A stretch of 64,000 nucleotides of DNA, taken from NCBI GenBank assembly GCA_016703535.1, contig JADJBV010000001.1, forward strand, positions 6,252,001 through 6,316,000, given 5' to 3'. The stretch is from Deltaproteobacteria bacterium. GTDB taxonomy: Bacteria > Myxococcota > Kuafuiibacteriia > Kuafuiibacteriales > Kuafuiibacteriaceae. The stretch's first letter is position 1. Each line of letters opens with the position of its first letter. Shown piece by piece: positions 43,406-52,114 of the stretch. The position numbers and the translations under genes are program-made. The notes under the pieces were generated by a model that saw only the letters and a list, made by a program, of their open reading frames with translations, did no database searches and was not told where the DNA came from.

Positions 43406-46400
43406 ATGCAGCGCTGTCGCCTCTCCGCCCTGACCCTTTGGACCACTTTGGCCACCGCAGCCATCGGCTGTGGAGATGATCCGGTCCCAGACGCCGGTCA
43501 AAACGACGGCGGCACCAACGACGGCTCGACCGCCGACACCGGCACCGACGGCGGCACCCGCCCGGACGTCGGCCCGACCCCCGACACGGGCCCCCGGGAC
43601 ACCGGAACGGTCAACACCACCTGCAACAACCCGCCCCTGACCCCGCCGGTCAACGCCACCTGCGAGACCACCGCCGGCACCAACGGCGCGATCTTGATCC
43701 GCGGTGACATCGTCGCCCCGGAAGGTCTGCTGGAGAACGGCCACCTCCTGATCGGCGCCGACGGCAAGATCGCTTGCGCCGCCTGCGACTGCAGCGCCGA
43801 CCCGGTCTACGCCGCCGCCACGGTGGTCGCCTGCGCCAAGGGCGTCGTCACCCCGGGCCTGATCAACGCCCACGATCACATCACCTTCACCGAAACGCCG
43901 CCGACCCCGCCCCCGGATCCGGAGACCCGCTACGATCACCGGCACCAGTGGCGCCGCGGGCAAGACGGCCTGCCTCGGATCCCCAGCGTCTCCAACACCG
44001 GCGGCGACAGCGGCATCTGGTGGGGTGAACTCCGGCACCTGATGAGCGGCGCCACCTCAATCAACGGCTCGGGCGGCGCGGCCGGCCTGCTCCGCAACCT
44101 GGACAACAACCGGGCCCCCAACAACCGCTCGTTGCAAGAGGGCTTGGACTCGCCCAACGTCTTTTATTCGACCTTCCCCCTCGGTGACTCGGGCGGTGAA
44201 CGTCTGGCGACCGGCTGCGCTTATCCGGATCTCGACTCGCCGACCAACGGCTCCATCGTCGGCGCCGCCGCCTATACGCCCCACATCGCTGAGGGCATCG
44301 ATCCCACCGCCCGCAACGAGTGGGTCTGCTTGACCCAAGGCAGCCCTGAGATGGCGCTGATCAACTCCAAGACCGGCATCATCCACGGCATCGGCCTGTT
44401 GGCCCAAGACTTCGCGGTGATGGCCAGCCGCGGCTCGACCTTGATCTGGTCGCCCCGCAGCAACATCGATCTCTACGGCGACACGGCCCAAACGGTCTTG
44501 GCCGCCCACAGCGGCGTGCGCATCGCCTTGGGCACCGACTGGACCGCCAGCGGTTCGATGAACATGACCCGGGAGTTGGTCTGCGCCGACGAACTCAACA
44601 AGCGGAACTTCGGCAACTTCTTCAGCGACCGTGAGCTCCTGGACATGGCCACCATCAACGCGGCCACCGCGCTGGGCGCCGATGACAAGATCGGAGCCTT
44701 GAAGGTCGGTTATTTCGCTGACGTGTCCATCTACAACGGCACCACCAACGCCGGCTATCGCGCGGTGATCGACGCTCAGCCGCAAGACGTGGTGTTGGTG
44801 TTGCGGGGCGGCAAGCCCCTCTACGGCGACCTCGCGCTGATGGGGGCCTTGCCCGAGACCCAAACCGGCTGCGAAGTGATCGACGTCTGTACCTTCGAAA
44901 AGTCGGTCTGTTCCCAGCGCGACACCGGCCTGACCATCGCCCAACACCGGGCCGCCATCGCCGCCAACGCCTACGATCTGTTCTTCTGCGGGGCCCCGCC
45001 GATGGAGCCCACCTGCATCCCCTACCGGCGCGGCGAATACATGGGCGTCGCGATGGCCGGCGACCAAGACGGCGACGGCGTGATGGACGCGATGGACAAC
45101 TGCCCGAACATCTTCAACCCGGTCCGTCCTTTGGACACCGACGGCAACCAGGCCAACGGCGATCAAGACGATCTCGGCGACGCCTGCGACATCTGCCCGA
45201 CCGATCCCGGGACCGCCAGCTGCACCCCGCCTGACCCGAACGACGTCGACAAGGACGGCATCCCCAACGCCGACGACAACTGCCCCGATCGGCCCAACAT
45301 GCTCCAGGAGAACCAGGACGGCGATCAGTACGGCGACATCTGCGACCAGTGCCCGACCCAGTCCAACCTGGGCGGCGTGTTGTGTTCGACCACGGTCTAC
45401 AGCGTCAAGCAGGCCTCACCGCCGCCCAGCAACGCCAGCCGCTTCGAGAACCTGATCGTCACCGCGGTGGCCCCCAACGGCTACTTCGCCCAGATCGCCC
45501 CGGGTGACCCGACCTACGACGCCACCTTGGGCCCCAACTACTCGGGCATCTTTGTCTTCACCAGCGCCGCTGGGTTGAAGCCGGCCCGCGGAGATCGGAT
45601 CGATCTCGACGCGACCCCCAGCGTCTTCTTCGGCCAGACCCAGCTCACCAACGGCACCTTTACGGTCCGGTCCTCCAACAACACCTTGCCGCCTGCGGTG
45701 AACGTCATGCCGGCCGAGGTCGCTACCGGCGGGGCCCGGGCCGCTCAGCTCGAAGGCGTGTTGGTCGAGGTCCAGAACGTCACGGTCACCGACATCATGC
45801 CGGCGCCCGACGCCAGCGAAACCGCGCCGACCTACGAATACGTGGTCAACACCAGCTTGCGGATCAACGACGTGATGTACCGGACCGATCCCTTCCCGGC
45901 CGTCAACCAGCCGATCGGGTTCATCCGTGGCATCCTGCGGTTCGCCAACAACAACAGCAAACTCGAGCCCCGGGACGCGGCCGACGTCGGTGTGCCCGAG
46001 GCCTTGGTGGCCATCGAACCCGGCACCGCCTTCGTCCAGGTCGGGACCAACGGCGTCCCGCCCGGTGGCTTGCGGGTGCGGATTAGCCGCCCCGCCAGCG
46101 CGCCGATCGTCATCAACTTGGCCTCCAGCGATCCGGCGGTCAGCGTGCCGGCGACCGTCACGGTGGCTTCTTCCAGCACCTCGGCCAACATCCCGGTCAA
46201 CGTCACCGGTCCGGCTGCGGCGCCGGTGACCATCACCGCCACCTACGACGGCCGTATGGCGCAAGCCACCTTGCGGGTCTATTCGGACGCCACCGTCCGC
46301 ACCGTCGAGAGCGTGACCTTGGATCGCAACATCATCCCGATCAACGGCGGGACCAACGGGCGAGTGACCATCCAGGTCCCGGCCGGCACCAACGGCTCCA

Positions 46401-47095
46401 CCGTGAGCCTGAGCGCCACGCCGGCAGGTTTGCTCCAGTTCCCGGCGACGGTCACCATCGCCGCGGGTGAGTTGTCGGCGGTGTTTGCGGCGACCACGGC
46501 CACCGCCACCGGCAACGGGACCCTCGAGGCTCGGATCGGCGCCAGCGCCCAGACCGTGGCCTTCCAGGTGACCAACTCGGTGCGGCGGGCGCCCCTGGCC
46601 GGTGAGCTGATCATCACCGAGATCCACCGCAACCCCTCGGCCTCCAGCGAGAAGTTCTTCGAGTGGTTCGAGCTGTACAACCCGACCGGCGACGAGCTGG
46701 AGGTGAACGGGATGGAGGTCGTCGACAACGTCGGCAACGCGATCCTCAACGCCCCCAACGCCTTTGTGCCCGCGGGTGGCTACGCGGTCATCGCCTACAC
46801 CAGCGACCTGGCCAGCAACGGCGGCGTCACCGCCATCGCCGAATACGGTGCGACGGATATGCAGCTGGCCAACGCCGACGACATCATCACCCTGCGGGTG
46901 GGTGGCATGGTCATCGACACCGTCGACTGGGGAATGGGCTGGCCCGGCGCCAACGGCGTGGCGATGTGCTTGCGGGCACCGTACCCGGCGGACAACAACG
47001 TCGTCGGGGCTTGGGGCACCTCGGTGGGCACCTTCGGCACCACCAACGATCAAGGCAGCCCGGGCGTGGGCAGCAACGCCACCAACTGCCCCTGA
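43406..47095 (+). CDS. Surface lipoprotein: amidohydrolase, thrombospondin-3 repeats, Ig-like region, lamin-tail domain
   Basis: 1229 residues. The signal peptide ends in a lipobox (ATAAIGC) followed by an Asp/Thr/Gly-rich linker. An amidohydrolase domain has an N-terminal HxH (LINAHDHITF) and a late metal aspartate in LGTDWTASGS, so it may be active on a C-N bond. Calcium-binding thrombospondin type 3 repeats follow (DQDGDGVMDAMDNCP, DKDGIPNADDNCPD), then beta-rich Ig-like segments, and a C-terminal lamin-tail domain (ELIITEIHRNPSASSEKFFE, FELYNPTGDELEVNGMEVVD). The architecture suggests a large calcium-stabilised surface or outer-membrane-vesicle enzyme. A strong hairpin follows its stop. 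It carries two palindrome copies. Confidence 0.85.
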   Translation: MQRCRLSALTLWTTLATAAIGCGDDPVPDAGQNDGGTNDGSTADTGTDGGTRPDVGPTPDTGPRDTGTVNTTCNNPPLTPPVNATCETTAGTNGAILIRGDIVAPEGLLENGHLLIGADGKIACAACDCSADPVYAAATVVACAKGVVTPGLINAHDHITFTETPPTPPPDPETRYDHRHQWRRGQDGLPRIPSVSNTGGDSGIWWGELRHLMSGATSINGSGGAAGLLRNLDNNRAPNNRSLQEGLDSPNVFYSTFPLGDSGGERLATGCAYPDLDSPTNGSIVGAAAYTPHIAEGIDPTARNEWVCLTQGSPEMALINSKTGIIHGIGLLAQDFAVMASRGSTLIWSPRSNIDLYGDTAQTVLAAHSGVRIALGTDWTASGSMNMTRELVCADELNKRNFGNFFSDRELLDMATINAATALGADDKIGALKVGYFADVSIYNGTTNAGYRAVIDAQPQDVVLVLRGGKPLYGDLALMGALPETQTGCEVIDVCTFEKSVCSQRDTGLTIAQHRAAIAANAYDLFFCGAPPMEPTCIPYRRGEYMGVAMAGDQDGDGVMDAMDNCPNIFNPVRPLDTDGNQANGDQDDLGDACDICPTDPGTASCTPPDPNDVDKDGIPNADDNCPDRPNMLQENQDGDQYGDICDQCPTQSNLGGVLCSTTVYSVKQASPPPSNASRFENLIVTAVAPNGYFAQIAPGDPTYDATLGPNYSGIFVFTSAAGLKPARGDRIDLDATPSVFFGQTQLTNGTFTVRSSNNTLPPAVNVMPAEVATGGARAAQLEGVLVEVQNVTVTDIMPAPDASETAPTYEYVVNTSLRINDVMYRTDPFPAVNQPIGFIRGILRFANNNSKLEPRDAADVGVPEALVAIEPGTAFVQVGTNGVPPGGLRVRISRPASAPIVINLASSDPAVSVPATVTVASSSTSANIPVNVTGPAAAPVTITATYDGRMAQATLRVYSDATVRTVESVTLDRNIIPINGGTNGRVTIQVPAGTNGSTVSLSATPAGLLQFPATVTIAAGELSAVFAATTATATGNGTLEARIGASAQTVAFQVTNSVRRAPLAGELIITEIHRNPSASSEKFFEWFELYNPTGDELEVNGMEVVDNVGNAILNAPNAFVPAGGYAVIAYTSDLASNGGVTAIAEYGATDMQLANADDIITLRVGGMVIDTVDWGMGWPGANGVAMCLRAPYPADNNVVGAWGTSVGTFGTTNDQGSPGVGSNATNCP
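43764..43777. repeat. Palindrome copy 13, GCAAG-ATCG-CTTGC
   Basis: Perfect copy in the amidohydrolase lipoprotein gene. It is the only perfect copy read in another frame: GGC AAG ATC GCT TGC (Gly-Lys-Ile-Ala-Cys). Confidence 0.8.
46261..46274. repeat. Palindrome copy 14, GCAAG-CCAC-CTTGC
   Basis: Perfect copy in the same lipoprotein gene, read in the common frame: CAA GCC ACC TTG (Gln-Ala-Thr-Leu). Confidence 0.8.
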
Positions 47096-47138
47096 GCGCC
47101 TCTGCCGGGTCACTCGTCCCGGCGTGGGTGGGTGGGTC

Positions 47139-47172
47139 CTAGTCCCCTGGAAACGAGGTTTCCGGGGACTAG
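47139..47172. terminator. Strong hairpin after the amidohydrolase gene
   Basis: CTAGTCCCCTGGAAAC and GTTTCCGGGGACTAG pair over 15 bp with one bulged T and a 3-base loop. It lies 44 bp after the stop. There is no U-tract, so it may act with Rho or protect the 3' end. Confidence 0.55.
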
Positions 47173-47249
47173 CGAGCGCGCCCTGTATGCTCGACCCGAC
47201 AGGCTCCAAGCCTTGACCGAACCGGGTCGCCGGCCAAAAGTAGTGAGGC

Positions 47250-48875
47250 TTGGGTCGCATCGGACTAGGTGAGCCGAGCCCGCGGGCGGTGGCGCTCAAG
47301 CTTCAGTCGTTGGGCGTCGGCAAAGCACCCAAGATAGAAGCCCAATTGGCGGCGTTCATCGATGCCCAAGACAGTTCGCTCGTCGCGACCGCTAAACAAC
47401 TGGTCAAGCTCGACGCCGAGATCCCGGTCGCGTTCCAAAGCTCGGGACAAAGCGTGCTGGTCAAGACCCGGCTAAAGAAGGTCACCGGAGTGGACGCGGG
47501 CGCTCGTTCACGCTTCATCACCGCCGAGGTCCGGGTCGCCGACAACATCAAGACGGTGATGGGCCAACTCCTAGCGGCGCTGAAGACCGTTACCAATGCC
47601 AACGGCGACACCCAGCCGCTGGCCCTGGTGCTCACGGCGATCGCGCGGCGGCCAAGCGAGACGTTCTTTCAGCACGGGGCAGTGAAGGAGCTCCTCGCCC
47701 AAGCGATCTCGCTGCTCGGCAAGCTGAAGCCGCGCGACTACTACCAAGACCAAAGCGAATCGCCTCTGCGCGCGATCGAGGGCGCGCTCGAAAGGGCCCG
47801 GGACGCGGCCGACCAACGTCGCAACTTCAGTTGGCGCGGGATCGATCCGACGACGCTGAAGACCTCGAAGCCCTACTCCGCTTCCAGGGGCACCGCAAAA
47901 TCGGTCGCGGCCATCACCGGCGCGACGCCCGAAGCGATCACCTTCAGCGGAATCACCGTGCTCGAGAAGAGCGAGCAGGCCAAGAAGGTTCGCCTCAGTG
48001 GTCCAGGGCTCGAAGTCACTTGCGATTGGCAGCACGTCGACGGTACCTGGGAGCTCGGCTCCCAGATCACCGTCGCGGCCAAAGGCCAAGCGCCAAGGGA
48101 GGTCCAGCTCACGCCCGCGCTCGAAGCAATGGTGCTCGGGGCTCACCTGTCGCTTGGGACCCCGGCGAGAGCGGTCTGGGCGCTGACGCTCAACGGCGGC
48201 AAAGACGCTCCAAAGATCGTGAAGATCGAACTCGAGGAAGGTGGCTACGCTTACGTGCGGCCCCAGAGTTCACCGTTCAACGCCCGAGCGGCCGACGCCG
48301 AACACGGCTACACGCTGTTGGCCGAGGCCCTCGGGTATTACTTCGCGGCGCCCGTCGCAGCCCTCACCGACCAAGGAGGAGAGCGGGTGAGCGTGGCCGC
48401 CGAGGTCGTCGGCTTTCGCAACATCGACAGCCTCCGACGCGAGAAGTCCGACTTCCCTGCGGGCTCGGGCCCGATCCTCGCGGTGATCGATCTCCTCGAC
48501 TTCATCACCAACAACGACGACCGGAACCTCACCAACATCGGCGTCGATCGCCGGGGGCGCGTGCGAGGCATCGACACCGAAAGGGCCTTCGTGGCCGACG
48601 ACAAGTACTCGCTGCTCTGGGCCCGGCATTACGACTACTGGGCGAAGGGTCAGAAGCTGCCGCCCATCCAGGCCGCGCCCGAGATGCTCGATCGCTTGCA
48701 GGCGATGACGCTGGAGGACCTCACCGAGATCCTCCGGCCTGCCAACCTCGACGCCGACCAGATCCACCGCTGCTTCGAGCGCATCCAGTTCGTGCTTACG
48801 CAGGTGGCGGCCCATGGCCCACTGCTCGATCGGGAGCCCCTCGACAAGTTCCGCACCAAGGGGGTTGGTGCGTGA
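47250..48875 (+). CDS. Atypical kinase-like protein (HipA / PI-kinase-like catalytic loop)
   Basis: 541 residues, start TTG 47250 with GTGAGG just upstream. No signal peptide. The N-terminal half is helical and unrecognised. The C-terminal half has the layout of HipA-like and phosphoinositide-type kinases: a nucleotide-binding region (IVKIELEEGGYAYVRPQSSP, near residues 322-342), a helix (HGYTLLAEALGYYFAAPVAA), a catalytic loop FITNNDDRNLTNIGV (residues about 417-431, D..R...N), and a metal-binding GIDTERAF (about 441). Where such kinases often have a lysine in KP, this has VRP, so activity is uncertain. The stop overlaps the start of an 85-aa gene (GTGA), indicating translational coupling. 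Leu codons favour CTC/CTG over the TTG used nearby, hinting at acquisition. Confidence 0.6.
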   Translation: MGRIGLGEPSPRAVALKLQSLGVGKAPKIEAQLAAFIDAQDSSLVATAKQLVKLDAEIPVAFQSSGQSVLVKTRLKKVTGVDAGARSRFITAEVRVADNIKTVMGQLLAALKTVTNANGDTQPLALVLTAIARRPSETFFQHGAVKELLAQAISLLGKLKPRDYYQDQSESPLRAIEGALERARDAADQRRNFSWRGIDPTTLKTSKPYSASRGTAKSVAAITGATPEAITFSGITVLEKSEQAKKVRLSGPGLEVTCDWQHVDGTWELGSQITVAAKGQAPREVQLTPALEAMVLGAHLSLGTPARAVWALTLNGGKDAPKIVKIELEEGGYAYVRPQSSPFNARAADAEHGYTLLAEALGYYFAAPVAALTDQGGERVSVAAEVVGFRNIDSLRREKSDFPAGSGPILAVIDLLDFITNNDDRNLTNIGVDRRGRVRGIDTERAFVADDKYSLLWARHYDYWAKGQKLPPIQAAPEMLDRLQAMTLEDLTEILRPANLDADQIHRCFERIQFVLTQVAAHGPLLDREPLDKFRTKGVGA

Positions 48876-49129
48876 GCGACGTGATCTACGTGTTCGAAGC
48901 CGGCGATGGGGAAGGGCTGCCAAGGCTGGTCGCCGAGGCCAGGCTGGTGAACGGCGTGATCGAGTGCGCCGACGAGAGCTATCGTCGGTGGCTCGACGAC
49001 GGGGTCTGGCGGGTGCGGCGCGATCACGACGTGCCTCGGGAAGGGCCGGAGCTGACGGCGTTCATCGTCGCGCTTTGCGCCGAGCGATCGGGGAGCCGAG
49101 TGTTTGCCTCACCCTTCCCTATCTTGTGA
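48872..49129 (+). CDS. 85-aa partner of the kinase-like protein
   Basis: Starts at GTG 48872, overlapping the kinase-like gene's TGA by 4 bp (GTGA). It begins MSDVIYVFEAGDGEGLPRLV when the GTG is read as Met. The protein is small, acidic in its first half, and has no signal, helix-turn-helix or recognised domain; a central ADESYRRWLDDGVWRVRRDH suggests a helical-strand fold. Position and coupling make it a stoichiometric partner, such as an antitoxin, immunity or regulatory protein, but that is inference. Convergent with the membrane protein gene at 49151. Confidence 0.6.
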   Translation: MSDVIYVFEAGDGEGLPRLVAEARLVNGVIECADESYRRWLDDGVWRVRRDHDVPREGPELTAFIVALCAERSGSRVFASPFPIL

Positions 49130-49150
49130 CCGCACGCGCTCCCAAGCCGC

Positions 49151-49789
49151 CTAGCGGATCGCCCACAAAAAACACACCAGGATCCCGCCGACCAACACGT
49201 CGACCACTGTGGTCACCCGGTTGATCAAGATGAACCGGGGATCGTGTTCGTCGGCGAACCAGATGCCGTCGTGGCCGGTGGTCTTGCCCTCGACCGCGTG
49301 GAAAAAGGCCCAGGCGAACCAGATCTCCGCCACCAGGCTGGCGATCACCGACAGGTAGTAGGCCAAAAACCAGACCGGCAGGGGGCCGTCCAAGGTCAAC
49401 TCCGAGCTCCGGAGCCCCAAGACGCCGACCAACAGCAAGATACAAAGGACGTCGTGGGTGATGCCCATTGGGGGGCGCCAGTTTTTGGTGACGTACAACA
49501 TCACCATCTCGGCGGCGCCGCGGAGCCACATGAAGGCCCCAAAGGCGCCCAGGCCCCAGGCCAGGACCGGCGGCGTTCGAGGGTCGACGGCGATCAAGGG
49601 CGCCAGCACGAACCAGTTGAAGATCGCCAGGCCCAACCAGACCTGCTTCGGCCGGGAGATGGCGCCGCCCATGGCCCGGTGCCGGTTTTGTCGGCGGGCG
49701 AAGGCCAAGGCGATCAGGGTGACGATGATCGCGCCGATCAGCGCGCCCAGGTGGGTGGAGGGGTGCCCCATCGGGCCGGTGCCTAACAT
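49151..49789 (-). CDS. Polytopic membrane protein, unknown function
   Basis: 212 residues; ATG 49771 (MGHPSTHLGALIGAIIVT) is an alternative start. Six hydrophobic segments are visible, among them LGALIGAIIVTLIALAF, VWLGLAIFNWFVLAPLIAV, LCILLLVGVLGL, LAYYLSVIASLVAEIWFAW and VVDVLVGGILVCFLWAI. Charged loops include TTGHDGIWFADEHDPRF. No transporter or enzyme signature is recognised. It is convergent with the 85-aa gene and divergent from the coiled-coil protein at 49897. Confidence 0.7.
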   Translation of the reverse strand: MLGTGPMGHPSTHLGALIGAIIVTLIALAFARRQNRHRAMGGAISRPKQVWLGLAIFNWFVLAPLIAVDPRTPPVLAWGLGAFGAFMWLRGAAEMVMLYVTKNWRPPMGITHDVLCILLLVGVLGLRSSELTLDGPLPVWFLAYYLSVIASLVAEIWFAWAFFHAVEGKTTGHDGIWFADEHDPRFILINRVTTVVDVLVGGILVCFLWAIR

Positions 49790-49896
49790 GGCCGGCCCCC
49801 CCGGCCATTTGTGTTCTTTGTAGAGGACCGATCTTTCGGTGACGCGCCTCGATTTTTCGGTGCGCCCCCGGATCGTACCCGGGTCACGCTGGGACC

Positions 49897-50373
49897 ATGC
49901 GCACCCTCTTGTTCACCTTGTGTCTGCTCGCCCCCACCCCCACCTTCGCCAGCGAGGCCAAGGCCCGTTTGGTGGCCGACGCCAGCCTGCTCGAGGATGA
50001 GCTGGCGACCACCCGGTGGACCATGGACCTACGGGACGAAAAGAAGCGCCTGGAGCGAGAGGTCCAGCTGCAACACCGGATCATCAACGCGGTGGCGACG
50101 GTGGAGCGGGCCCTCCGCGGATGTGCGGCCTCCGGACCGATCGCGACCCGGGGAGGCGGAGTGCAAGTTGTCTTGCAAAGAGAGCTCAGCGACGTGGAGG
50201 TCGACTTGATCGCCCGGATCTTGCGGATCGAAGATCGGCTGGAGCGGGACGACTGGCGCTTCGATAACCGCGACGAAAAAAAGGCTTTGGAGAGGGAGCG
50301 AGAGCGGCTGCAGAAGACCTTGACCCGGGTGGCCCTCAGCCTTTGTGGCGACGGCCAGGTGCTGCTCTTTTAG
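49897..50373 (+). CDS. Secreted coiled-coil protein with duplicated unit
   Basis: 158 residues with a signal peptide (MRTLLFTLCLLAPTPTFA, cleavage before SEAKA). The mature protein is charged and helical. A motif occurs twice about 85 residues apart: ATTRWTMDLRDEKKRLERE and RDDWRFDNRDEKKALERE. A cysteine in each half (RGCAASG, LSLCGDG) could form a disulfide. Periplasmic, function unknown. The stop is 13 bp from the stop of the DUF2063 gene of the RiPP cassette, convergent. Confidence 0.7.
   Translation: MRTLLFTLCLLAPTPTFASEAKARLVADASLLEDELATTRWTMDLRDEKKRLEREVQLQHRIINAVATVERALRGCAASGPIATRGGGVQVVLQRELSDVEVDLIARILRIEDRLERDDWRFDNRDEKKALERERERLQKTLTRVALSLCGDGQVLLF
50163..50176. repeat. Palindrome copy 15, GCAAG-TTGT-CTTGC
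   Basis: Perfect copy in the coiled-coil gene, read as CAA GTT GTC TTG (Gln-Val-Val-Leu), the same peptide and spacer as copy 6. Confidence 0.8.
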
Positions 50374-50386
50374 CGATCGCGGCGGT

Positions 50387-51205
50387 TCACAACTCGACGC
50401 CCGCAAACAGGCCCCGGGAGGTCCAGTCGGCCAAGGAGGCCTGGAGCTCCTCGGCGTCGGCTTCGGTGGGCTCGGGATACGCGGCCTCGATGGCCTCCCC
50501 CAAGGACCGACCGCCGGCCAGGGCCTGCAACATCGTGAAGGGCGCCTCGAGGAGCCCAAACTGTTCGGTGCGTTCGCCCCGATAGATGGCGATCCGGGTG
50601 CGCTCCGGGGCCGGCGGCCGCAGGGGTTGATCGTCTCGATAGGCCAAGTAGAGCCGCAACACGTCGTGTTCGGCGACCATCAGCCGCAAGCTGGGGATGG
50701 GGCGGAGGTGGGCGTCGGCGAACTGGTCGGGCGGGATCTGGGCCAGATCGGCCGGCGAGATCCGCGGTGAGGCCGGCGACTGAATGGCCAAGGTCTGCTC
50801 GAGCTCCAGCTGGGCCAACTCGGCGATCCAGGGCTCCGCGACCTTTTGCAGATGCGCGGGCCAGTCGTCCCCCAAACGGTTGAGAGTCCAAGAGCGAGAG
50901 GGGTGCACCTCCAAGTAGCCGTTGGCCAACTCGAGGAAACGTTCTTTCCCCAACGCCGCCTGGAGCGCCGGGAAGTCGATCTCCAAGGCCTCCCGCAGCC
51001 GCAGTTGGTACATCCGGTGGTAGATGCCAACCCCGGCGACCGCCCCCAGGGGGCCGGGGCCCTTGATCAGCGCCGCGACCTCATCGGGTCTCAGGAGTTC
51101 GCGAGCGACGGGCCGTTGGAGCGAATGTTCCACGTCGGGGCCGTGAGAGATCACCTCGACCATCCAACGCTGGAGCTCGGCCAAAGGCAGCTCAGATCGC
51201 GACAT
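50387..51205 (-). CDS. DUF2063 protein, partner of the MNIO enzyme (BufC/HvfC-like)
   Basis: 272 residues. The N-terminal half carries the DUF2063 pattern (LQRWMVEVISHGPDVEHSLQ, IYHRMYQLRLREALEIDFPA, NGYLEVHPSRSWTLNRLGDD). The C-terminal half is a second domain of mixed structure. In bufferin, HvfABC and methanobactin-type pathways this protein works with a DUF692 enzyme to bind and present the precursor. Its start (51205) overlaps the 3' end of the DUF692 gene by 14 bp, so the pair is coupled. It is the last gene of the cassette; no DoxX-type gene is seen. Confidence 0.85.
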   Translation of the reverse strand: MSRSELPLAELQRWMVEVISHGPDVEHSLQRPVARELLRPDEVAALIKGPGPLGAVAGVGIYHRMYQLRLREALEIDFPALQAALGKERFLELANGYLEVHPSRSWTLNRLGDDWPAHLQKVAEPWIAELAQLELEQTLAIQSPASPRISPADLAQIPPDQFADAHLRPIPSLRLMVAEHDVLRLYLAYRDDQPLRPPAPERTRIAIYRGERTEQFGLLEAPFTMLQALAGGRSLGEAIEAAYPEPTEADAEELQASLADWTSRGLFAGVEL

Positions 51206-52043
51206 CGAGGGCCCCTCCTCCGTGCAACTTGGCCTTCATCAACTCGGCGTAGAGCACCTCGAAGTTCGGGAGGTCATCATCCCACTCGATCAGGGTGGAG
51301 ACCGGGCCGATGCGCTCCACCACTCGGCGATAGAGGGCCCAGACCTCGTCGACCACGTGATCGTCGTGGGTGTCGAGCAGGTGGGTGCCCTTGTGGGTGT
51401 GGCCCGCCAAATGGATTTGCACCACCCGATCGCCGGGGATGGCGTCGAGATAAGCGGCGGCGTCGAAGCCGTGGTTGTATGCGCTGACGTAGACGTTGTT
51501 GACGTCCAGCAACATGCCGCAGCCCGACTCTTCCATCAGCCGGAGCAAGAACTCGTGTTCGGCCATGGTCGAGTACTTGAACGACAGGTACGAGGACGGA
51601 TTTTCGATGAAGAAGGGTCGCTCCAGGAGATCGGCGACCTGCCGCACCCGGGCCGCGGTGTGTCGCAAGGCCTCTTCGGTGTAGGGCAACGGCAACAAGT
51701 CGTGGCTGTTTTGGCCGCCGGCGAAGGTGAAAGAGAGGTGATCCGAAACCCAGGCGGCGCCGCTTCGATCGGCCAGGGCCTTGAGTTGGCGTAAATAATC
51801 GAGGTCGAGGGGATCGGTGCTGCCCACCGAAAGGGACACGCCGTGCATCACCAGCGGATACCGTTCCTTGATCTCGTCGAGGATCCGGTTCGGTTTCGCC
51901 GCCCGGGTCAGGTAGTTTTCCGAGAGCAACTCGAAGAAGCCGAGGGCCGGCTGTTCTTCCAAGATCTGATCGACGTGCGGGCTCCGGAGGCCCAGGCCCA
52001 GGCCCAAATTGGGTAGCCCCCAACGGTTGTGGTGCTCGGCCAT
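51192..52043 (-). CDS. MNIO enzyme (DUF692), RiPP-modifying iron oxidase
   Basis: From ATG 52043 (GGAGG 10 bp upstream) the protein is 283 residues, the usual DUF692 length. An upstream ATG-like frame to 52091 is less likely. The metal-ligand motifs of multinuclear nonheme iron oxidative enzymes are all present: MHGVSLSVG, SDHLSF, ENPSSYLSF, LLDVNNVYVSAYNHG, QIHLAGH, DTHDDHV and IEWDDDLPNF. These enzymes use Fe(II)/Fe(III) and oxygen to convert precursor cysteines to oxazolone/thioamide or related groups. The Cys-rich precursor lies 71 bp upstream with a hairpin between. Confidence 0.9.
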   Translation of the reverse strand: MAEHHNRWGLPNLGLGLGLRSPHVDQILEEQPALGFFELLSENYLTRAAKPNRILDEIKERYPLVMHGVSLSVGSTDPLDLDYLRQLKALADRSGAAWVSDHLSFTFAGGQNSHDLLPLPYTEEALRHTAARVRQVADLLERPFFIENPSSYLSFKYSTMAEHEFLLRLMEESGCGMLLDVNNVYVSAYNHGFDAAAYLDAIPGDRVVQIHLAGHTHKGTHLLDTHDDHVVDEVWALYRRVVERIGPVSTLIEWDDDLPNFEVLYAELMKAKLHGGGALDVAI

Positions 52044-52063
52044 CGTGTGCCCTCCGAAAGGAC

Positions 52064-52102
52064 GAAGAGCGGGCACCCCCGGGGGGAGCACCCGCTCTCT
52101 TC
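52064..52102 (-). terminator. Hairpin between RiPP precursor and MNIO genes
   Basis: On the minus strand AGAGCGGGTGCTCCCCC pairs with GGGGGTGCCCGCTCT, a stem of about 15 bp that ends 20 bp before the MNIO start. No U-tract follows. A partial terminator or mRNA-stabilising hairpin here would raise precursor over enzyme, a usual need in RiPP operons. Confidence 0.6.
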
Positions 52103-52114
52103 GGAAAACTCAGC

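Noticed and set aside
47139..47172. Hairpin as a transposon or IS terminal repeat
   Set aside because: No transposase, no second end and no target duplication; position after a stop codon fits a terminator.
45416..47299. 627-aa frame antisense to the amidohydrolase lipoprotein
   Set aside because: Gly/Asp/Val-rich mirror of the Thr/Asn-rich lipoprotein, with no motif.
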